Positions 51,163 through 60,193 are shown, counted from the stretch's first letter. The stretch is 64,000 bases of DNA from Catenuloplanes indicus (GCF_030813715.1 NZ_JAUSUZ010000001.1:6634001-6698000); one strand, 5' to 3'. Notes: generated by a model from the sequence alone, not told the origin. Translations and numbers: made by a program.

Positions 51163-51753
51163 GTGATCGAGCTGGACGTCACCCCGGAGCGCGCCGCCGA
51201 GCCGTCGCCGCGTTCCGGCTGGCTGGCCTATCAGCGTGGCCGGATCGGCGCGGTCCCGTTCCTGATCGCGGCCTTCGTCGCCGGGCTGCTGGTGGGCGGC
51301 GGCGGCGTGTACTACGCCGGGGTGCTGCGCCCGCAGGTGGTGGCGGCCCAGGAGGCGGAGGCGCAGGCCCGCGCGGCGCCGCAGCTGCTGGTCGCACGCG
51401 ATCCGAACGTCTTCGAGACCACGCCGGCCGTGCACGCGGTCCGCGCGGCGAGCCGGATCCTGGTGTCGAACACCGGGCAGTCCGACGTCGTGGTGCACGC
51501 GGTGTCCGCGCAGTCCGGCGGCATCCGGATGACGACGGACGTGGAGAAGCCGCGCTGGCTGCAGCCCGGCGGCACGACCGCGCTGGACGTGACGATCGTG
51601 TTCGACTGCGACGTCGAGGCACCGGCGCCCCCGGCCACGCGCGTGCTGGTCGAGGCCGCGGACGGCACCCGCAGCGAGATCACCTCCGCGGTGGATCTGA
51701 CGTCCGCGGACTGGCCCCTGACCTACCTGTCGACGTGCAAAGAGGCCGAGTAG
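51163..51753 (+). CDS. Single-pass membrane protein, MIELD paralogue 2
   Basis: 196 residues, GTG start. MIELDVTPERAAEPS, a membrane helix (VPFLIAAFVAGLLVGGGGVYYAGVL), a short coiled segment, then SRILVSNTGQSDVVVHAVSAQSGGIRM, parallel to paralogue 1 (VVHAVSA is identical). Each extracytoplasmic domain ends with a single Cys. It starts 38 bases after paralogue 1 and ends 3 bases before a GNAT gene. Confidence 0.65.
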   Translation: MIELDVTPERAAEPSPRSGWLAYQRGRIGAVPFLIAAFVAGLLVGGGGVYYAGVLRPQVVAAQEAEAQARAAPQLLVARDPNVFETTPAVHAVRAASRILVSNTGQSDVVVHAVSAQSGGIRMTTDVEKPRWLQPGGTTALDVTIVFDCDVEAPAPPATRVLVEAADGTRSEITSAVDLTSADWPLTYLSTCKEAE

Positions 51754-51756
51754 CGG

Positions 51757-52290
51757 ATGTTCTCGCTGGATCTGGGCGACGGGCTGCGGCTGACGCTGGC
51801 CGAGGAGCGGCACGCCGGGGCGATCACCGAGCTGATGGTGCGCAATCAGGCGCGGCTGGCGCTCTGGCAGCCGTGGGCCGCGTACCGGCCGACCGTGGAG
51901 AGCACCCGGTCGTACATCCGCGGTGGTCTGGACCGGTTCGCGGAGGGGCGCGAGCACTACCTGATCATCGAGCACGCGGGCGTGCCGGTCGGCGCGTGCG
52001 GCATGCGGCGGGACCCGCAGACGCTGATCGCGGACGTCGGCTACTGGCTGGACGCGGCCGCCGAGGGGAAGGGCCTGGTCACCCGCGCGGTGACGGCGCT
52101 GACCGAGGCCGCGTTCGGCACGTACGGCATGCGGCGGGTGGAGATCCGCACGATGGTGGCGAACGCGCGGGCCCGGGCGGTAGCGGAGCGCTGCGGTTAC
52201 GAGTTCGAGGGTGTCATGCGGCGGGCGATGCGGTTCGCCGACCGCAACGAGGACGTGGCGCTCTACGCTGCCGTAGAGCGCCACCCGTAG
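51757..52290 (+). CDS. RimJ/RimL-type GNAT N-acetyltransferase
   Basis: 177 residues. Family blocks: LRLTLAEERHAGAITELMVRNQARLALWQPWA, GVPVGACGMRRD, DVGYWLDAAAEGKGLVTRAVTALTEAAF (acetyl-CoA site), VEIRTMVANARARAVAERCGYEFEGVMRRA. It probably acetylates a protein N-terminus or an aminoglycoside-like small molecule. It follows the preceding gene by 3 bases and converges on the rhamnose operon. Confidence 0.9.
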   Translation: MFSLDLGDGLRLTLAEERHAGAITELMVRNQARLALWQPWAAYRPTVESTRSYIRGGLDRFAEGREHYLIIEHAGVPVGACGMRRDPQTLIADVGYWLDAAAEGKGLVTRAVTALTEAAFGTYGMRRVEIRTMVANARARAVAERCGYEFEGVMRRAMRFADRNEDVALYAAVERHP

Positions 52291-52293
52291 GAA

Positions 52294-53457
52294 CTACGCG
52301 CCCCAGCCGGCCTGCTGGCCACCGACCCGGTCGGCGACGATCTTCTTCTGGTAGCCGCTGCGCTTGTACGCCGCGATCGGGTCCGGGTCCAGGCCGGCGT
52401 CCTCGCGGACCTCGCGGAGCAGCGGCCGGACGTCCGTGTTGTACGCGTCCATCAGCACCGAGTTCGCCTCCAGCACGTCCCCGGCGGCCTGCGCGGCGAA
52501 CAGCGCGTCCCGGTCCACCAGCAGCGCCTTCGCGGTCGCCTCCTGGATGTTCAGCACCGACCGGATGATCGCCGGGATCTTCGCCTCGATGTTGTGGCAC
52601 TGGTCGAGCATGAAGTTGATACCGGCGGCGGTCAGAGCGTCGGCCCGGACGATCTCGTACATGATCCGGAACAGCTGGAACGGGTCGGCCGCACCGGCCA
52701 TCAGGTCGTCGTCCGCGTAGAACCGGCTGTTGAAGTCGAACGCGCCGAGCTTCCCCTGCCGGAGCAGGAACGCCACGATGAACTCGATGTTCGTGCCCGG
52801 CGCGTGGTGGCCGGTGTCGATGCACACCGTGGCCTTCGGGCCCAGTTCCACGCAGTGCGCGTACGACGTACCCCAGTCCGGCACGTCGGTGGCGTAGAAC
52901 GCCGGCTCGAAGAGCTTGTACTCCAGCAGGATCCGCTGGTCGCCGCTCAGCCGGTCGTAGGCCTCGCGCAGCGCCGCCGCGAGCCGGTCCTGACGCAGCC
53001 GCAGGTCGTCCTGGCCCGGGTAGTTGAGTCCGTCGGAGAACCACAGCTTCAGGTCGCGCGAGCCGGTCTGGTCCATGATGTCCACGGCTTCGAGCAGGTG
53101 GTCGGTGGCCTTGCGCCGGACCGCCGGGTCCGGGTTGGTGACCGAGCCGAGCTTGTAGTCGTCGTCCTGGAAGACGTTCGTGTTGATCGCGCCCAACTGG
53201 ATGCCGTTCTCCGCGGCGAAAGCGGACAACTTCGAGTAATCCGCGACCTTGTCCCACGGGATGTGCAGCGCCACGCTCGGCGCCACCCCGGTGAACCGGT
53301 GCACCGTGGCCGCGTCCGCGATCTTCTCCTCCGGCGTGCGTGGCACCCCGGCCTGCGCGAACACCTTGAACCGGGTGCCGGAGTTGCCGAACGCCCAGGA
53401 CGGGGTCTCGATCCGCTGCTCGCGAAGTGCCTGCTTCACCGCGTTCAGGTCAGCCAT
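52294..53457 (-). CDS. rhaI: L-rhamnose isomerase
   Basis: About 387 residues, the size of the RhaI (Pseudomonas-type) branch rather than E. coli RhaA. Family blocks: IETPSWAFGNSGTRFKVFAQAGVPRTPEEKIADAATVHRFTG, APSVALHIPWDKV, ILLEYKLFEPAFYATDVPDWGTSYAHC, ATVCIDTGHHAPGTNIEFIVAFLL, FDFNSRFYADDDLMAG; the metal-binding Glu, Asp and His residues lie in these. It converts L-rhamnose to L-rhamnulose. The ATG at 53457 and the GTG at 53466 (GTGA overlap with rhaM) are both possible. Last gene of the operon. Confidence 0.94.
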   Translation of the reverse strand: MADLNAVKQALREQRIETPSWAFGNSGTRFKVFAQAGVPRTPEEKIADAATVHRFTGVAPSVALHIPWDKVADYSKLSAFAAENGIQLGAINTNVFQDDDYKLGSVTNPDPAVRRKATDHLLEAVDIMDQTGSRDLKLWFSDGLNYPGQDDLRLRQDRLAAALREAYDRLSGDQRILLEYKLFEPAFYATDVPDWGTSYAHCVELGPKATVCIDTGHHAPGTNIEFIVAFLLRQGKLGAFDFNSRFYADDDLMAGAADPFQLFRIMYEIVRADALTAAGINFMLDQCHNIEAKIPAIIRSVLNIQEATAKALLVDRDALFAAQAAGDVLEANSVLMDAYNTDVRPLLREVREDAGLDPDPIAAYKRSGYQKKIVADRVGGQQAGWGA

Positions 53458-53462
53458 GTCAC

Positions 53463-53810
53463 TCACTTCTCCGTGATGGACGCCAGTTGGTCGTCCAGGT
53501 TGAACACCTCGGTCAGCAGCACGAACCCCTCGTCCGGCGGGCGCCCGTCGATGCCGGTGAAGAACTCCGACATCTCCGCCTGCCAGCGCGCGTTGACCTC
53601 GGTCCGTGCCATCGCGGCCTGCGCCGCGGCCAGGTCGTCCGCCTCGACGTATCCGATGAGGAGCCCGTCCGGGCGCAGGAACAGGGAGTAGTTGCGCCAG
53701 CCGGTGTCCCGCAGCGCGGCCAGCATGTCCGGCCAGACGGCGCGGTGGCGCGACACGTACTCGTCGATGCGATCCGGCTTGACGTGCAGTTCGAAGCAGT
53801 ACCGCGGCAC
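53463..53810 (-). CDS. rhaM: L-rhamnose mutarotase
   Basis: About 115 residues with RhaM blocks: RYCFELHVKPDRIDEYVSRHRAVWPDMLAALRDTGWRNYSLFLRPDGLLIGYVEADDL and ARWQAEMSEFF. The conserved His and Tyr/Trp pair lie in these. It interconverts alpha and beta anomers of L-rhamnose, feeding the isomerase encoded next. AGGGAG lies 5 bases before the GTG at 53810; the GTG at 53816 is too close to it. Confidence 0.92.
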   Translation of the reverse strand: MPRYCFELHVKPDRIDEYVSRHRAVWPDMLAALRDTGWRNYSLFLRPDGLLIGYVEADDLAAAQAAMARTEVNARWQAEMSEFFTGIDGRPPDEGFVLLTEVFNLDDQLASITEK

Positions 53811-53831
53811 AACCACTCCCTGATCAGATGG

Positions 53832-54902
53832 TCAGAAGTCGAACTGGTCGATGTTCTGCGCGGTGAACTCGGTGGGCGGGCCGAGCACGATCTCGCCGTT
53901 CGCCGCGATCGTGTACTCGCCGAGCTTGCCGGCCGTGAACGTCTCGCCCTCCGCGCCGGTGATCCGGCCGGACGCGAGCGCCGCGCCGGCGTACGCGGCC
54001 AGGTAGCCGATGTCCGACGGGACCCAGAGCGCGAACTTCGAGACGGTGCCGTCCTTGACGTACTCGCGCATCTGGTTCGGCAGGCCCAGGCCGGTGATCG
54101 CGACCTTGCCCTTGTAGCTGGAGGAGGAGACGTACCGCGCGGCCGCCGCGATGCCCACCGTGGTCGGCGAGACGATCACCTTCAGGTTCGGGTACGACCG
54201 GAGCAGACCCTGCGCCTCCTGGAACGACTTCTGGTCCTCGTCGTTGCCGTAGACGGTCTTGACCAGCTTCAGCTTGCTGTACTCCGGCTTCTTCAGCTCC
54301 TCCTCGACGACCTTGATCCAGGCGTTCTGGTTGGTCGCGTTCGGCGTCGCGGACAGGATCGCGATCTCGCCCTCGCCACCGGCCAGCTCGTTCGCCATCG
54401 TCGCCAGGCTCTCGCCGATGCCCTGTGTGGTGGCCTGGTTGATGAAGACGTCCCGGCAGTCCCTGGACGCGTCCGAGTCGAACGAGACGATCTTGATGCC
54501 GGCCTGGCGGGCCTGCTGCAGCGACGGGCAGACCGCGTTCGGGTCGTTCGCCGCGATGCCGATCACGTCCTGCTGCTGCTGGATCAGCGTATTGATGTAG
54601 CTGACCTGACTGGACGCGGCCGCGTCGTTCGGTCCGACCAGCTTGTACTCGCCCTTCAGCTCGCCGACCGCGACCTCGCCGCCACCGGCCAGCACGTCCG
54701 AGTACGGGTTGTTCAGCTGCTTCGGCAGGAAGGCGATCTTCAGGCCCTCCTTGAGCGCGGCGTTCGGGTCCGCGGTCGCGGTGGACGCCGGTCCGGCCGC
54801 GCCGCTGTTGTCGCCCTTGCTGGTGCCACCGCACGCGGCGATCCCCAGCGTCAGCAGCGACGCGGTGGCCACGGCCAGCGCGCGCGTGGTGTGAGTCCTC
54901 AT
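53832..54902 (-). CDS. rhaS: Rhamnose ABC importer substrate-binding lipoprotein
   Basis: 356 residues. A lipoprotein signal (LLTLGIAACGG) is followed by a sugar-binding type 1 periplasmic domain: KIAFLPKQLNNPYSDVLAGGG, INTLIQQQQDVIGIAANDPNAV, IVSFDSDASRDCRDVFINQ, VYGNDEDQKSFQEAQGLLRSYPNLKVIVSPTTVGIAAAAR. This matches the RhaS group. It captures L-rhamnose outside the membrane for the two permeases upstream in the operon. Confidence 0.93.
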   Translation of the reverse strand: MRTHTTRALAVATASLLTLGIAACGGTSKGDNSGAAGPASTATADPNAALKEGLKIAFLPKQLNNPYSDVLAGGGEVAVGELKGEYKLVGPNDAAASSQVSYINTLIQQQQDVIGIAANDPNAVCPSLQQARQAGIKIVSFDSDASRDCRDVFINQATTQGIGESLATMANELAGGEGEIAILSATPNATNQNAWIKVVEEELKKPEYSKLKLVKTVYGNDEDQKSFQEAQGLLRSYPNLKVIVSPTTVGIAAAARYVSSSSYKGKVAITGLGLPNQMREYVKDGTVSKFALWVPSDIGYLAAYAGAALASGRITGAEGETFTAGKLGEYTIAANGEIVLGPPTEFTAQNIDQFDF

Positions 54903-54939
54903 GGGTGCCCTTCCTCTGTTGCCACGGGAGATGTGAAGA

Positions 54940-55935
54940 TCAAGAACTTTTCGCGGGTACGGCCCGGAGGCGCCGCCGGCGCAGCGAGTCGCGGACGCCG
55001 GCGATGACGTTGGGGAGCAGGACGGACGCGATCAGCAGCACGCCGGTCACGATGTTCAGCGCCTGGCCGGACACGTCCCGCAGGCGCAGCGCGTTCTGCA
55101 GCGTGGCCAGCAGCAGCACGCCGGAGAGCACGCCCCACAGGCTGCCCCGGCCGCCGAAGATCGAGACACCGCCGAGCAGCACCGCGGCCACCACGGCCAG
55201 TTCCAGCCCGGCGCCGTTGTCGGCCCTCGCACTGGAGTACCGGAGCGTCCACAGCACACCGGCCAGGCCGGCGATCGCGCCGCTCACCACGTACAGCCAG
55301 AACTTGGTCCGGGTGACGTTGATCCCGGAGAAGCGGGCGGCCCGGTCGTTCGCGCCGATCGCGAACAGCGACCGGCCGACCGGCGTGGCGTGCAGCACCA
55401 GCCCGAACAGCACCGCGAGCACGACCAGCACGATCAGCACGTTGGGGATCGGGCCACCGCCGATCGTGCCGGTGACCCAGCCGGTGAACGTCCACGGGAA
55501 GTCCGCGACCGCGGCGTCGCCGAGCACCACCAGCGCGAGCCCGCGGTAGAGCGCGAGCGTGCCGATCGTGACCGCCAGCGACGGCAGGCCGAGCCGGTTG
55601 ATCAGCACGCCGTTGACGGCGCCGAGCAGCGCGCCGATCAGCACGCAGAGCGGGATGATCGTCTCGATGGTCAGCCCGCGGTTCCACAGGTCACCCATGA
55701 TCGCGCTGGTCAGGCCGAGCGTGCTGGCCACGCTCAGGTCGATCTCACCGGTGATCACGATCAGCGTCATCGGCAGCGCGATCAGCGCGATCGGCAGCAG
55801 ATCCAGGATCAGGAACGTGAAGTTCGTGCTGTTGCCGAAGTTCTCCACGCCGATGCTCGCGGCGACGACGACCACCGCCGTGACTGCGATGATCACGCTG
55901 TCCCAGCTCGCGAGCCGGCCCCTCAGCTCAGACAT
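54940..55935 (-). CDS. rhaQ: Rhamnose ABC importer permease (second)
   Basis: 331 residues, RbsC/BPD_transp_2-type membrane protein with about nine helices (VIIAVTAVVVVAASIGVEN; LLPIALIALPMTLIVITGEIDLSVASTLGLTSAIMGDL; VVAAVLLGGVSIFGGRGSLWGVLSGVLLLATLQNALRL). The ITGEIDLSVAS segment is characteristic of sugar permeases of this class. It overlaps the upstream permease gene by 8 bases. The rhaP/rhaQ naming is by gene order only. Confidence 0.9.
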   Translation of the reverse strand: MSELRGRLASWDSVIIAVTAVVVVAASIGVENFGNSTNFTFLILDLLPIALIALPMTLIVITGEIDLSVASTLGLTSAIMGDLWNRGLTIETIIPLCVLIGALLGAVNGVLINRLGLPSLAVTIGTLALYRGLALVVLGDAAVADFPWTFTGWVTGTIGGGPIPNVLIVLVVLAVLFGLVLHATPVGRSLFAIGANDRAARFSGINVTRTKFWLYVVSGAIAGLAGVLWTLRYSSARADNGAGLELAVVAAVLLGGVSIFGGRGSLWGVLSGVLLLATLQNALRLRDVSGQALNIVTGVLLIASVLLPNVIAGVRDSLRRRRLRAVPAKSS

Positions 55936-56938
55936 GCGAGTCCCTCTTCCGAAGCGTCCGGGCGATGCGCACCGCGACCAGCCGGTCCGCGCCGATGGCC
56001 AGCACGATCAGCGCGCCGACGATGGCCTGCTGCCAGAACTGGTTGATGTCCAGCACGGCGAGCGCGCTGCCGATCACGGTGAGCAGCAGCGCGCCGAGGC
56101 CCGCGCCCCAGATCGTGCCGCTGCCGCCGAACACCGCCACGCCGCCGACCACCACGGCCGCGACCACCTGCAGCTCGAAGCCGTTGCCGGTGGCCGCGTC
56201 GACGGTGCCGAACCGGGACGCGTGCAGCACGCCGCCGAGCCCGGCCAGTGCACCGCTGATCATGAACGCGATCAGCGTGTTCCGGGCGATCCTGATCCCG
56301 GCCAGGCCGGCCGCCTGCGGGCTGGAGCCCATCGCGTAGAGCTCGCGGCCGATCCGGTAGTTGCGCATCATCAGGCCGGCGCCGGCGATCACCACCAGCG
56401 CGATCAGGACCGGCCACGGTACGCCGAGGAACGCGCTGTTCGCGAAGGCCAGGAAGTGCCGGGGCACCTCGTCCGCGGTGACCTGCCGGCCGCCGGCCCA
56501 CGAGTAGGTGAGGCCGCGGTAGGCGTACATCGTGCCGAGCGTGACGACCAGCGCGGGCACGTTGCCGAAGTGCACCAGCACGCCGTTGACCACGCCGGCC
56601 ACCGCGCCGATCAGCAGGCCCAGCCCGAGCGCGGCGACCATCGGCAGGCCCGGGTTGCCCTGCATCACGGTCGCCACCGTGAACGCGCTCAGGCCGAGCA
56701 CCGAGCCGACGCTCAGGTCGATGTGCCGGGTGATCACCACGACCGCCGTGCCGGCCGCGAGCACGGCCAGGATCGCGGTGTTGAGCAGGATGTCCGTGAT
56801 GCTCTGTGTCCCGAGGAAGCGCGGCTGGTTGATCGCGGTGTAGGCGACCAGGAGCAGCAGCGCGAGCACGATGCCCATCTCGCGCTGCCTGAGTGGATTG
56901 CCCAACCTCGGGGGCCTCACTGCGGTCACGGACGTCAC
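55928..56938 (-). CDS. rhaP: Rhamnose ABC importer permease (first)
   Basis: 336 residues, homologous in layout to the next permease: ILLNTAILAVLAAGTAVVVITRHIDLSVGSVLGLSAFTVATVMQ, MYAYRGLTYSWAGGRQVTADEVP, VVAAVVVGGVAVFGGSGTIWGAGLGALLLTVIGSALAVL. GTG start. The two permeases should form a heterodimeric channel served by the RhaT ATPase. Confidence 0.9.
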   Translation of the reverse strand: MTSVTAVRPPRLGNPLRQREMGIVLALLLLVAYTAINQPRFLGTQSITDILLNTAILAVLAAGTAVVVITRHIDLSVGSVLGLSAFTVATVMQGNPGLPMVAALGLGLLIGAVAGVVNGVLVHFGNVPALVVTLGTMYAYRGLTYSWAGGRQVTADEVPRHFLAFANSAFLGVPWPVLIALVVIAGAGLMMRNYRIGRELYAMGSSPQAAGLAGIRIARNTLIAFMISGALAGLGGVLHASRFGTVDAATGNGFELQVVAAVVVGGVAVFGGSGTIWGAGLGALLLTVIGSALAVLDINQFWQQAIVGALIVLAIGADRLVAVRIARTLRKRDSHV

Positions 56939-57011
56939 GATGCCGGGCTCCCGTCTGTACTGCGGTTCCAGCGCGGTCGGCGCTGAGCCGATGATTCAGT
57001 GGCAAGCTCCC

Positions 57012-58532
57012 TCATGACACCCGCTGTCCCATCGCGGCGTACATCACGGACTCCTCGGTGGCCTCGGCGCGGGCGAGCTCCGCGACCAGGTGGCCCTCGC
57101 GCAGCACCAGCACCCGGTCGGCCATGCCGAGCACCTCGGGCAGCTCGGACGAGACCATCACCACGGCCATGCCGTCCGCGGCCAGCTGCGACATCAGCCG
57201 GTGCACCTCGGCCTTGGTGCCGACGTCGATGCCGCGGGTCGGCTCGTCCACGATCAGCAGCTTCGGCGCGGTGGCCAGCCACTTGGCCAGCACCACCTTC
57301 TGCTGGTTGCCGCCGGAGAGCGTGCCGACCAGGTCGGAGAGCCGGCCGAACTTGGTCTGCAGCTTCCGCGTCCAGTCGGTCGCCTCGCGCCGCTCCGCGC
57401 CGCCGAACAGCAGGCCCAGTCGGGCCAGCGCGCCGGAGCGGGGGAGCGTCACGTTCCGCTCGATCGACAGGTCCATCACCAGACCCTGCTGGCGGCGGTC
57501 CTCCGGGACCAGCGCCAGGCCCGCGGTCATCGCGGCGCGCGGGTTGCCCGGCCGGAGCCGCTTGCCGAGGAACGTGACGGTGCCGCTGTCGTACGGGTCG
57601 ACGCCGAACACCGCCTGCATCACCTCGGAGCGGCCGGAGCCGACCAGCCCGGCCAGCGCCACGATCTCACCGGCCCGCACCTCGAACGAGATGTCGCGGA
57701 AGACGCCGGCCCGGGTGAGCCCGTCGACGGTCAGCACCACGTCGCCGGCGGTCACGTCCTGCTTCGGGAAGAGCGCGGAGAGGTCGCGGCCGACCATCCG
57801 GCGGATCATGTCGTCCACCGTCAGGTCCTCGACCCGCTCGGTGCAGACGTGCCGCCCGTCCCGCATGATCGTGACGCGCTGGCAGAGCGCGGTGATCTCC
57901 TCGAACCGGTGCGAGATGAACATGATCGCGGCGCCCTCGTCGCGCAGCGACCGGACCACGGAGAAGAGCCGGCCGACCTCGACACCGGAGAGCGCCGCGG
58001 TCGGCTCGTCCATGATCAGGACTTTGGCGTGCGTGGCGAGCGCCTTGGCGATCTCGACGATCTGCTGGTCCGCGATGGAGAGGCCGCGGGCCGGCCGGTC
58101 CGGGTCGATCCGCACGCCGAGCCGGGCGAACAGTCGCTCGGCCGTGGCCCGCATGGCCTTCCGGTCGATCTGGCGCAGCCGGGTCAGCGGCGCGTTGCCC
58201 ATCGCGATGTTCTCCGCGACCGAGAGGTCCGGGAACAGCGTGGGCTCCTGGTAGATGACCGCGATGCCGGCCGCCTTCGCGTCGGCCGGGGAACCGAACG
58301 CGACATCCGTGCCGCTCGCGCGCAGCGTGCCGGTGTCCGGCCGGTGCACACCGGCCAGCATCTTGACGATCGTGGACTTGCCGGCGCCGTTCTCCCCGAC
58401 GAGCGCGTGCGCCTCACCGGCGTGCAGCGGGAAGGAGACGCCCTGCACGGCGGCGACCGCGCCGAAGGACTTGCTCACGTCCAGGGCCTCTAGTAACGCC
58501 GGGCCTGACGACGTGCTTCGATCTGTCGTCAC
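57012..58532 (-). CDS. rhaT: Rhamnose ABC importer ATP-binding protein (two ABC domains)
   Basis: 506 residues with tandem ABC domains as in sugar importers (RbsA-like). Domain 1: Walker A GENGAGKS, Walker B VLIMDEPTAAL. Domain 2: degenerate Walker A GLVGSGRSEV, signature LSGGNQQKVVLAKWL, Walker B LLIVDEPTRGIDVG. GGAGG lies 6 bases before the GTG at 58532, so the in-frame ATG at 58574 inside the operator is rejected. First gene of the six-gene rhamnose uptake and isomerisation operon. Confidence 0.93.
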   Translation of the reverse strand: MTTDRSTSSGPALLEALDVSKSFGAVAAVQGVSFPLHAGEAHALVGENGAGKSTIVKMLAGVHRPDTGTLRASGTDVAFGSPADAKAAGIAVIYQEPTLFPDLSVAENIAMGNAPLTRLRQIDRKAMRATAERLFARLGVRIDPDRPARGLSIADQQIVEIAKALATHAKVLIMDEPTAALSGVEVGRLFSVVRSLRDEGAAIMFISHRFEEITALCQRVTIMRDGRHVCTERVEDLTVDDMIRRMVGRDLSALFPKQDVTAGDVVLTVDGLTRAGVFRDISFEVRAGEIVALAGLVGSGRSEVMQAVFGVDPYDSGTVTFLGKRLRPGNPRAAMTAGLALVPEDRRQQGLVMDLSIERNVTLPRSGALARLGLLFGGAERREATDWTRKLQTKFGRLSDLVGTLSGGNQQKVVLAKWLATAPKLLIVDEPTRGIDVGTKAEVHRLMSQLAADGMAVVMVSSELPEVLGMADRVLVLREGHLVAELARAEATEESVMYAAMGQRVS

Positions 58533-58560
58533 GGGCCACCTCCGCGTCTCGTCGATGTAG

Positions 58561-58574
58561 TTGAAACATTTCAA
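58561..58574. promoter_or_regulatory. Rhamnose repressor operator, transport operon side
   Basis: TTGAAACATTTCAA has 6-base perfect arms (TTGAAA/TTTCAA) around CA. It sits 28 bases upstream of rhaT on the minus strand and matches the TGAAACGTTTCA sites at the other two promoters. Confidence 0.72.
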
Positions 58575-58680
58575 GCGAGTTAGGGTGACGCTAGGTGGCG
58601 TCGGTCACACGTGTCAAGGCTGCGCGGGAAATCGTTAGGAAACATGACGTCCGTGTGGAGGTGCGTACCGTAGGGTGTCT

Positions 58681-58694
58681 CTACAACGTTTCAA
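58681..58694. promoter_or_regulatory. Rhamnose repressor operator, autoregulatory
   Basis: CTACAACGTTTCAA keeps the right half and centre (AACGTTTCAA) of the rhamnose operator but has a degenerate left arm. It lies 21 bases before the LacI gene start, fitting weak autorepression. Confidence 0.55.
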
Positions 58695-58715
58695 AGTCCC
58701 CAGGAGTTCGCCTTG

Positions 58716-59759
58716 GTGAGCCAGCAGCGTGCCCGGCCGGGTTCCCGCACGCCCTCGGTCAAGGACGTGGCGGCCGCCGCGGACGTGTCGCTCGGCACCG
58801 TCTCCAATGTGCTCAACCGCCCGGAGCGGGTCAGCCCGTCCACCCGGGAGCGGGTCGAGCGCGCCATGGCCGAGCTGGGCTTCGTGCGCAACGAGTCGGC
58901 CCGGCAACTGCGTGCCGGGACCAGCCGCACGCTGGCGTACGTGATGCTGGATGCCACCAACCCGTTCTTCAACGACGTGGCGCAGGGCATCGAGCTGGCC
59001 GCGGAGGACGCGGACCTGTCGCTGTTCATCTGCAACAGCAACGGCCGCGCCGAACGCGAGGAGGCGCACCTCGACCGCCTGCTCCAGCAACGCGTGCAGG
59101 GCATCCTGATCACGCCGGTCAACGCGGACGCGCCGTACCTGGACGAGATCTCCCGTCGCGGCATCCCGGTAGTGATCGTCGACCGGCACCGCGACTCCGG
59201 CGGCTTCTGCTCGGTCGGCGTCGACGACGTGCTGGGCGGGCGGATCGCGGTCGAGCACCTGATCGAGCAGGGGCACCACCGGGTCGCGTTCGTCGGTGGG
59301 CCCGACTCGATCGGCCAGGTGCGCGAGCGGCTGGAGGGCGCCCGGCAGATCTGGGCCGAGTTCGGCCGCGACCCCGCCGACCTGGTTCACCTGCCCACCG
59401 AGGCGGTCACGGTCAGCGAGGGCCGGTCCGCCGGCGAGCGGCTCGCCGGGCTCGCGGCCCGCCGTCGGCCCACGGCCGCGTTCTGCGCGAACGATCTACT
59501 GGCGCTGGGCCTGCTGCAGCAGGCCGTGAGCGCGGGCGCGCGGGTGCCGGAGGACCTGGCGATCGTCGGCTTCGACGACATCGAGTTCGCCGCCGCGGCC
59601 GCGGTGCCGCTCACCTCGGTGCGCCAGCCGCGCCAGGAGCTGGGCCGCGCGGCCGCGAAGCTGCTGCTGGACGAGGCGATCAACCCGCAGCACCGGCACG
59701 AGCAGGCCACGTTCATCCCGGAGCTGGTCGCCCGCGCGTCCACCGCGAACCGCTCCTGA
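58716..59759 (+). CDS. LacI-family regulator of the rhamnose cluster
   Basis: 347 residues. HTH PSVKDVAAAADVSLGTVSNVLNRP, hinge FVRNESARQLRAG, and a PBP-like effector domain (LAYVMLDATNPFFNDVAQGIELA, VVIVDRHRDSGG, FCANDLLALGLLQ, FDDIEFAAAAAVPLTSVRQPRQELG). AGGAG lies 9 bases before the GTG at 58716 and 6 before the TTG at 58713; both are possible starts. It lies between the uptake operon and the kinase/aldolase operon, with shared operators at all promoters, so it is the likely L-rhamnose repressor. Its paralogue is at 9247. Confidence 0.9.
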   Translation: MSQQRARPGSRTPSVKDVAAAADVSLGTVSNVLNRPERVSPSTRERVERAMAELGFVRNESARQLRAGTSRTLAYVMLDATNPFFNDVAQGIELAAEDADLSLFICNSNGRAEREEAHLDRLLQQRVQGILITPVNADAPYLDEISRRGIPVVIVDRHRDSGGFCSVGVDDVLGGRIAVEHLIEQGHHRVAFVGGPDSIGQVRERLEGARQIWAEFGRDPADLVHLPTEAVTVSEGRSAGERLAGLAARRRPTAAFCANDLLALGLLQQAVSAGARVPEDLAIVGFDDIEFAAAAAVPLTSVRQPRQELGRAAAKLLLDEAINPQHRHEQATFIPELVARASTANRS

Positions 59760-59878
59760 CCGGGTGGGCGACGTGATGGGACCGGTGATGCCGGCTGCCG
59801 GCGCCGCGTCCACCCGCCGGGGCGTCCGGCGTCGCTCGCGAGCGCGGCAGCGGCCGGTCGAGGATGCGATATGGCGAA

Positions 59879-60074
59879 ATGCCGGTCGCGGTGCGCCGTG
59901 ATGCCGGTCGCGGTGCGCCGTGATGCTGGTCGCGGTGCGCCGTGATGCTGGTTACGGTGCGCCGTGATGCCGGCGCGGAGCAGCGAAACGCCGAGCCTGG
60001 AGCGGCGAAACGCCGGTCGCGGAGCGCCGAAATGCCGGCGCGGAACGGCGAGACGCCGGGAGCGGAGCGCCGGG
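59879..60074. repeat. 21-22-bp degenerate tandem repeats
   Basis: Four near-identical 22-bp units (ATGCCGGTCGCGGTGCGCCG plus TG) start at 59879, 59901, 59923 and 59945, then about five more divergent 21-22-bp units with an A(C/T)GCCG(G/A) start run to about 60074. They fill the gap between the LacI gene and the rhamnose catabolic promoter. No reading frame here looks protein-like. Otherwise 59760-60120 holds nothing recognisable. Confidence 0.88.
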
Positions 60075-60124
60075 TGCCGATGCCCGCGCGCGCGACCGTG
60101 TGCCGGTCGGCAGCGGCCGGCTCG

Positions 60125-60137
60125 TTGAACGTTTCAT
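60125..60137. promoter_or_regulatory. Rhamnose repressor operator, distal catabolic site
   Basis: TTGAACGTTTCAT contains TGAA-CGT-TTCA, one base shorter at the centre than the perfect site 69 bases downstream. Paired sites could allow looping; inferred. Confidence 0.5.
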
Positions 60138-60193
60138 CCGATGCGCCGGGGTTGACCCGGCCCAGTCGCGCGACGTAGCCTGTCCGTGACTCA

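Noticed and set aside
59879-60074. CRISPR array
   Set aside because: The units are contiguous 21-22-bp repeats without unique spacers, and no cas genes are present.
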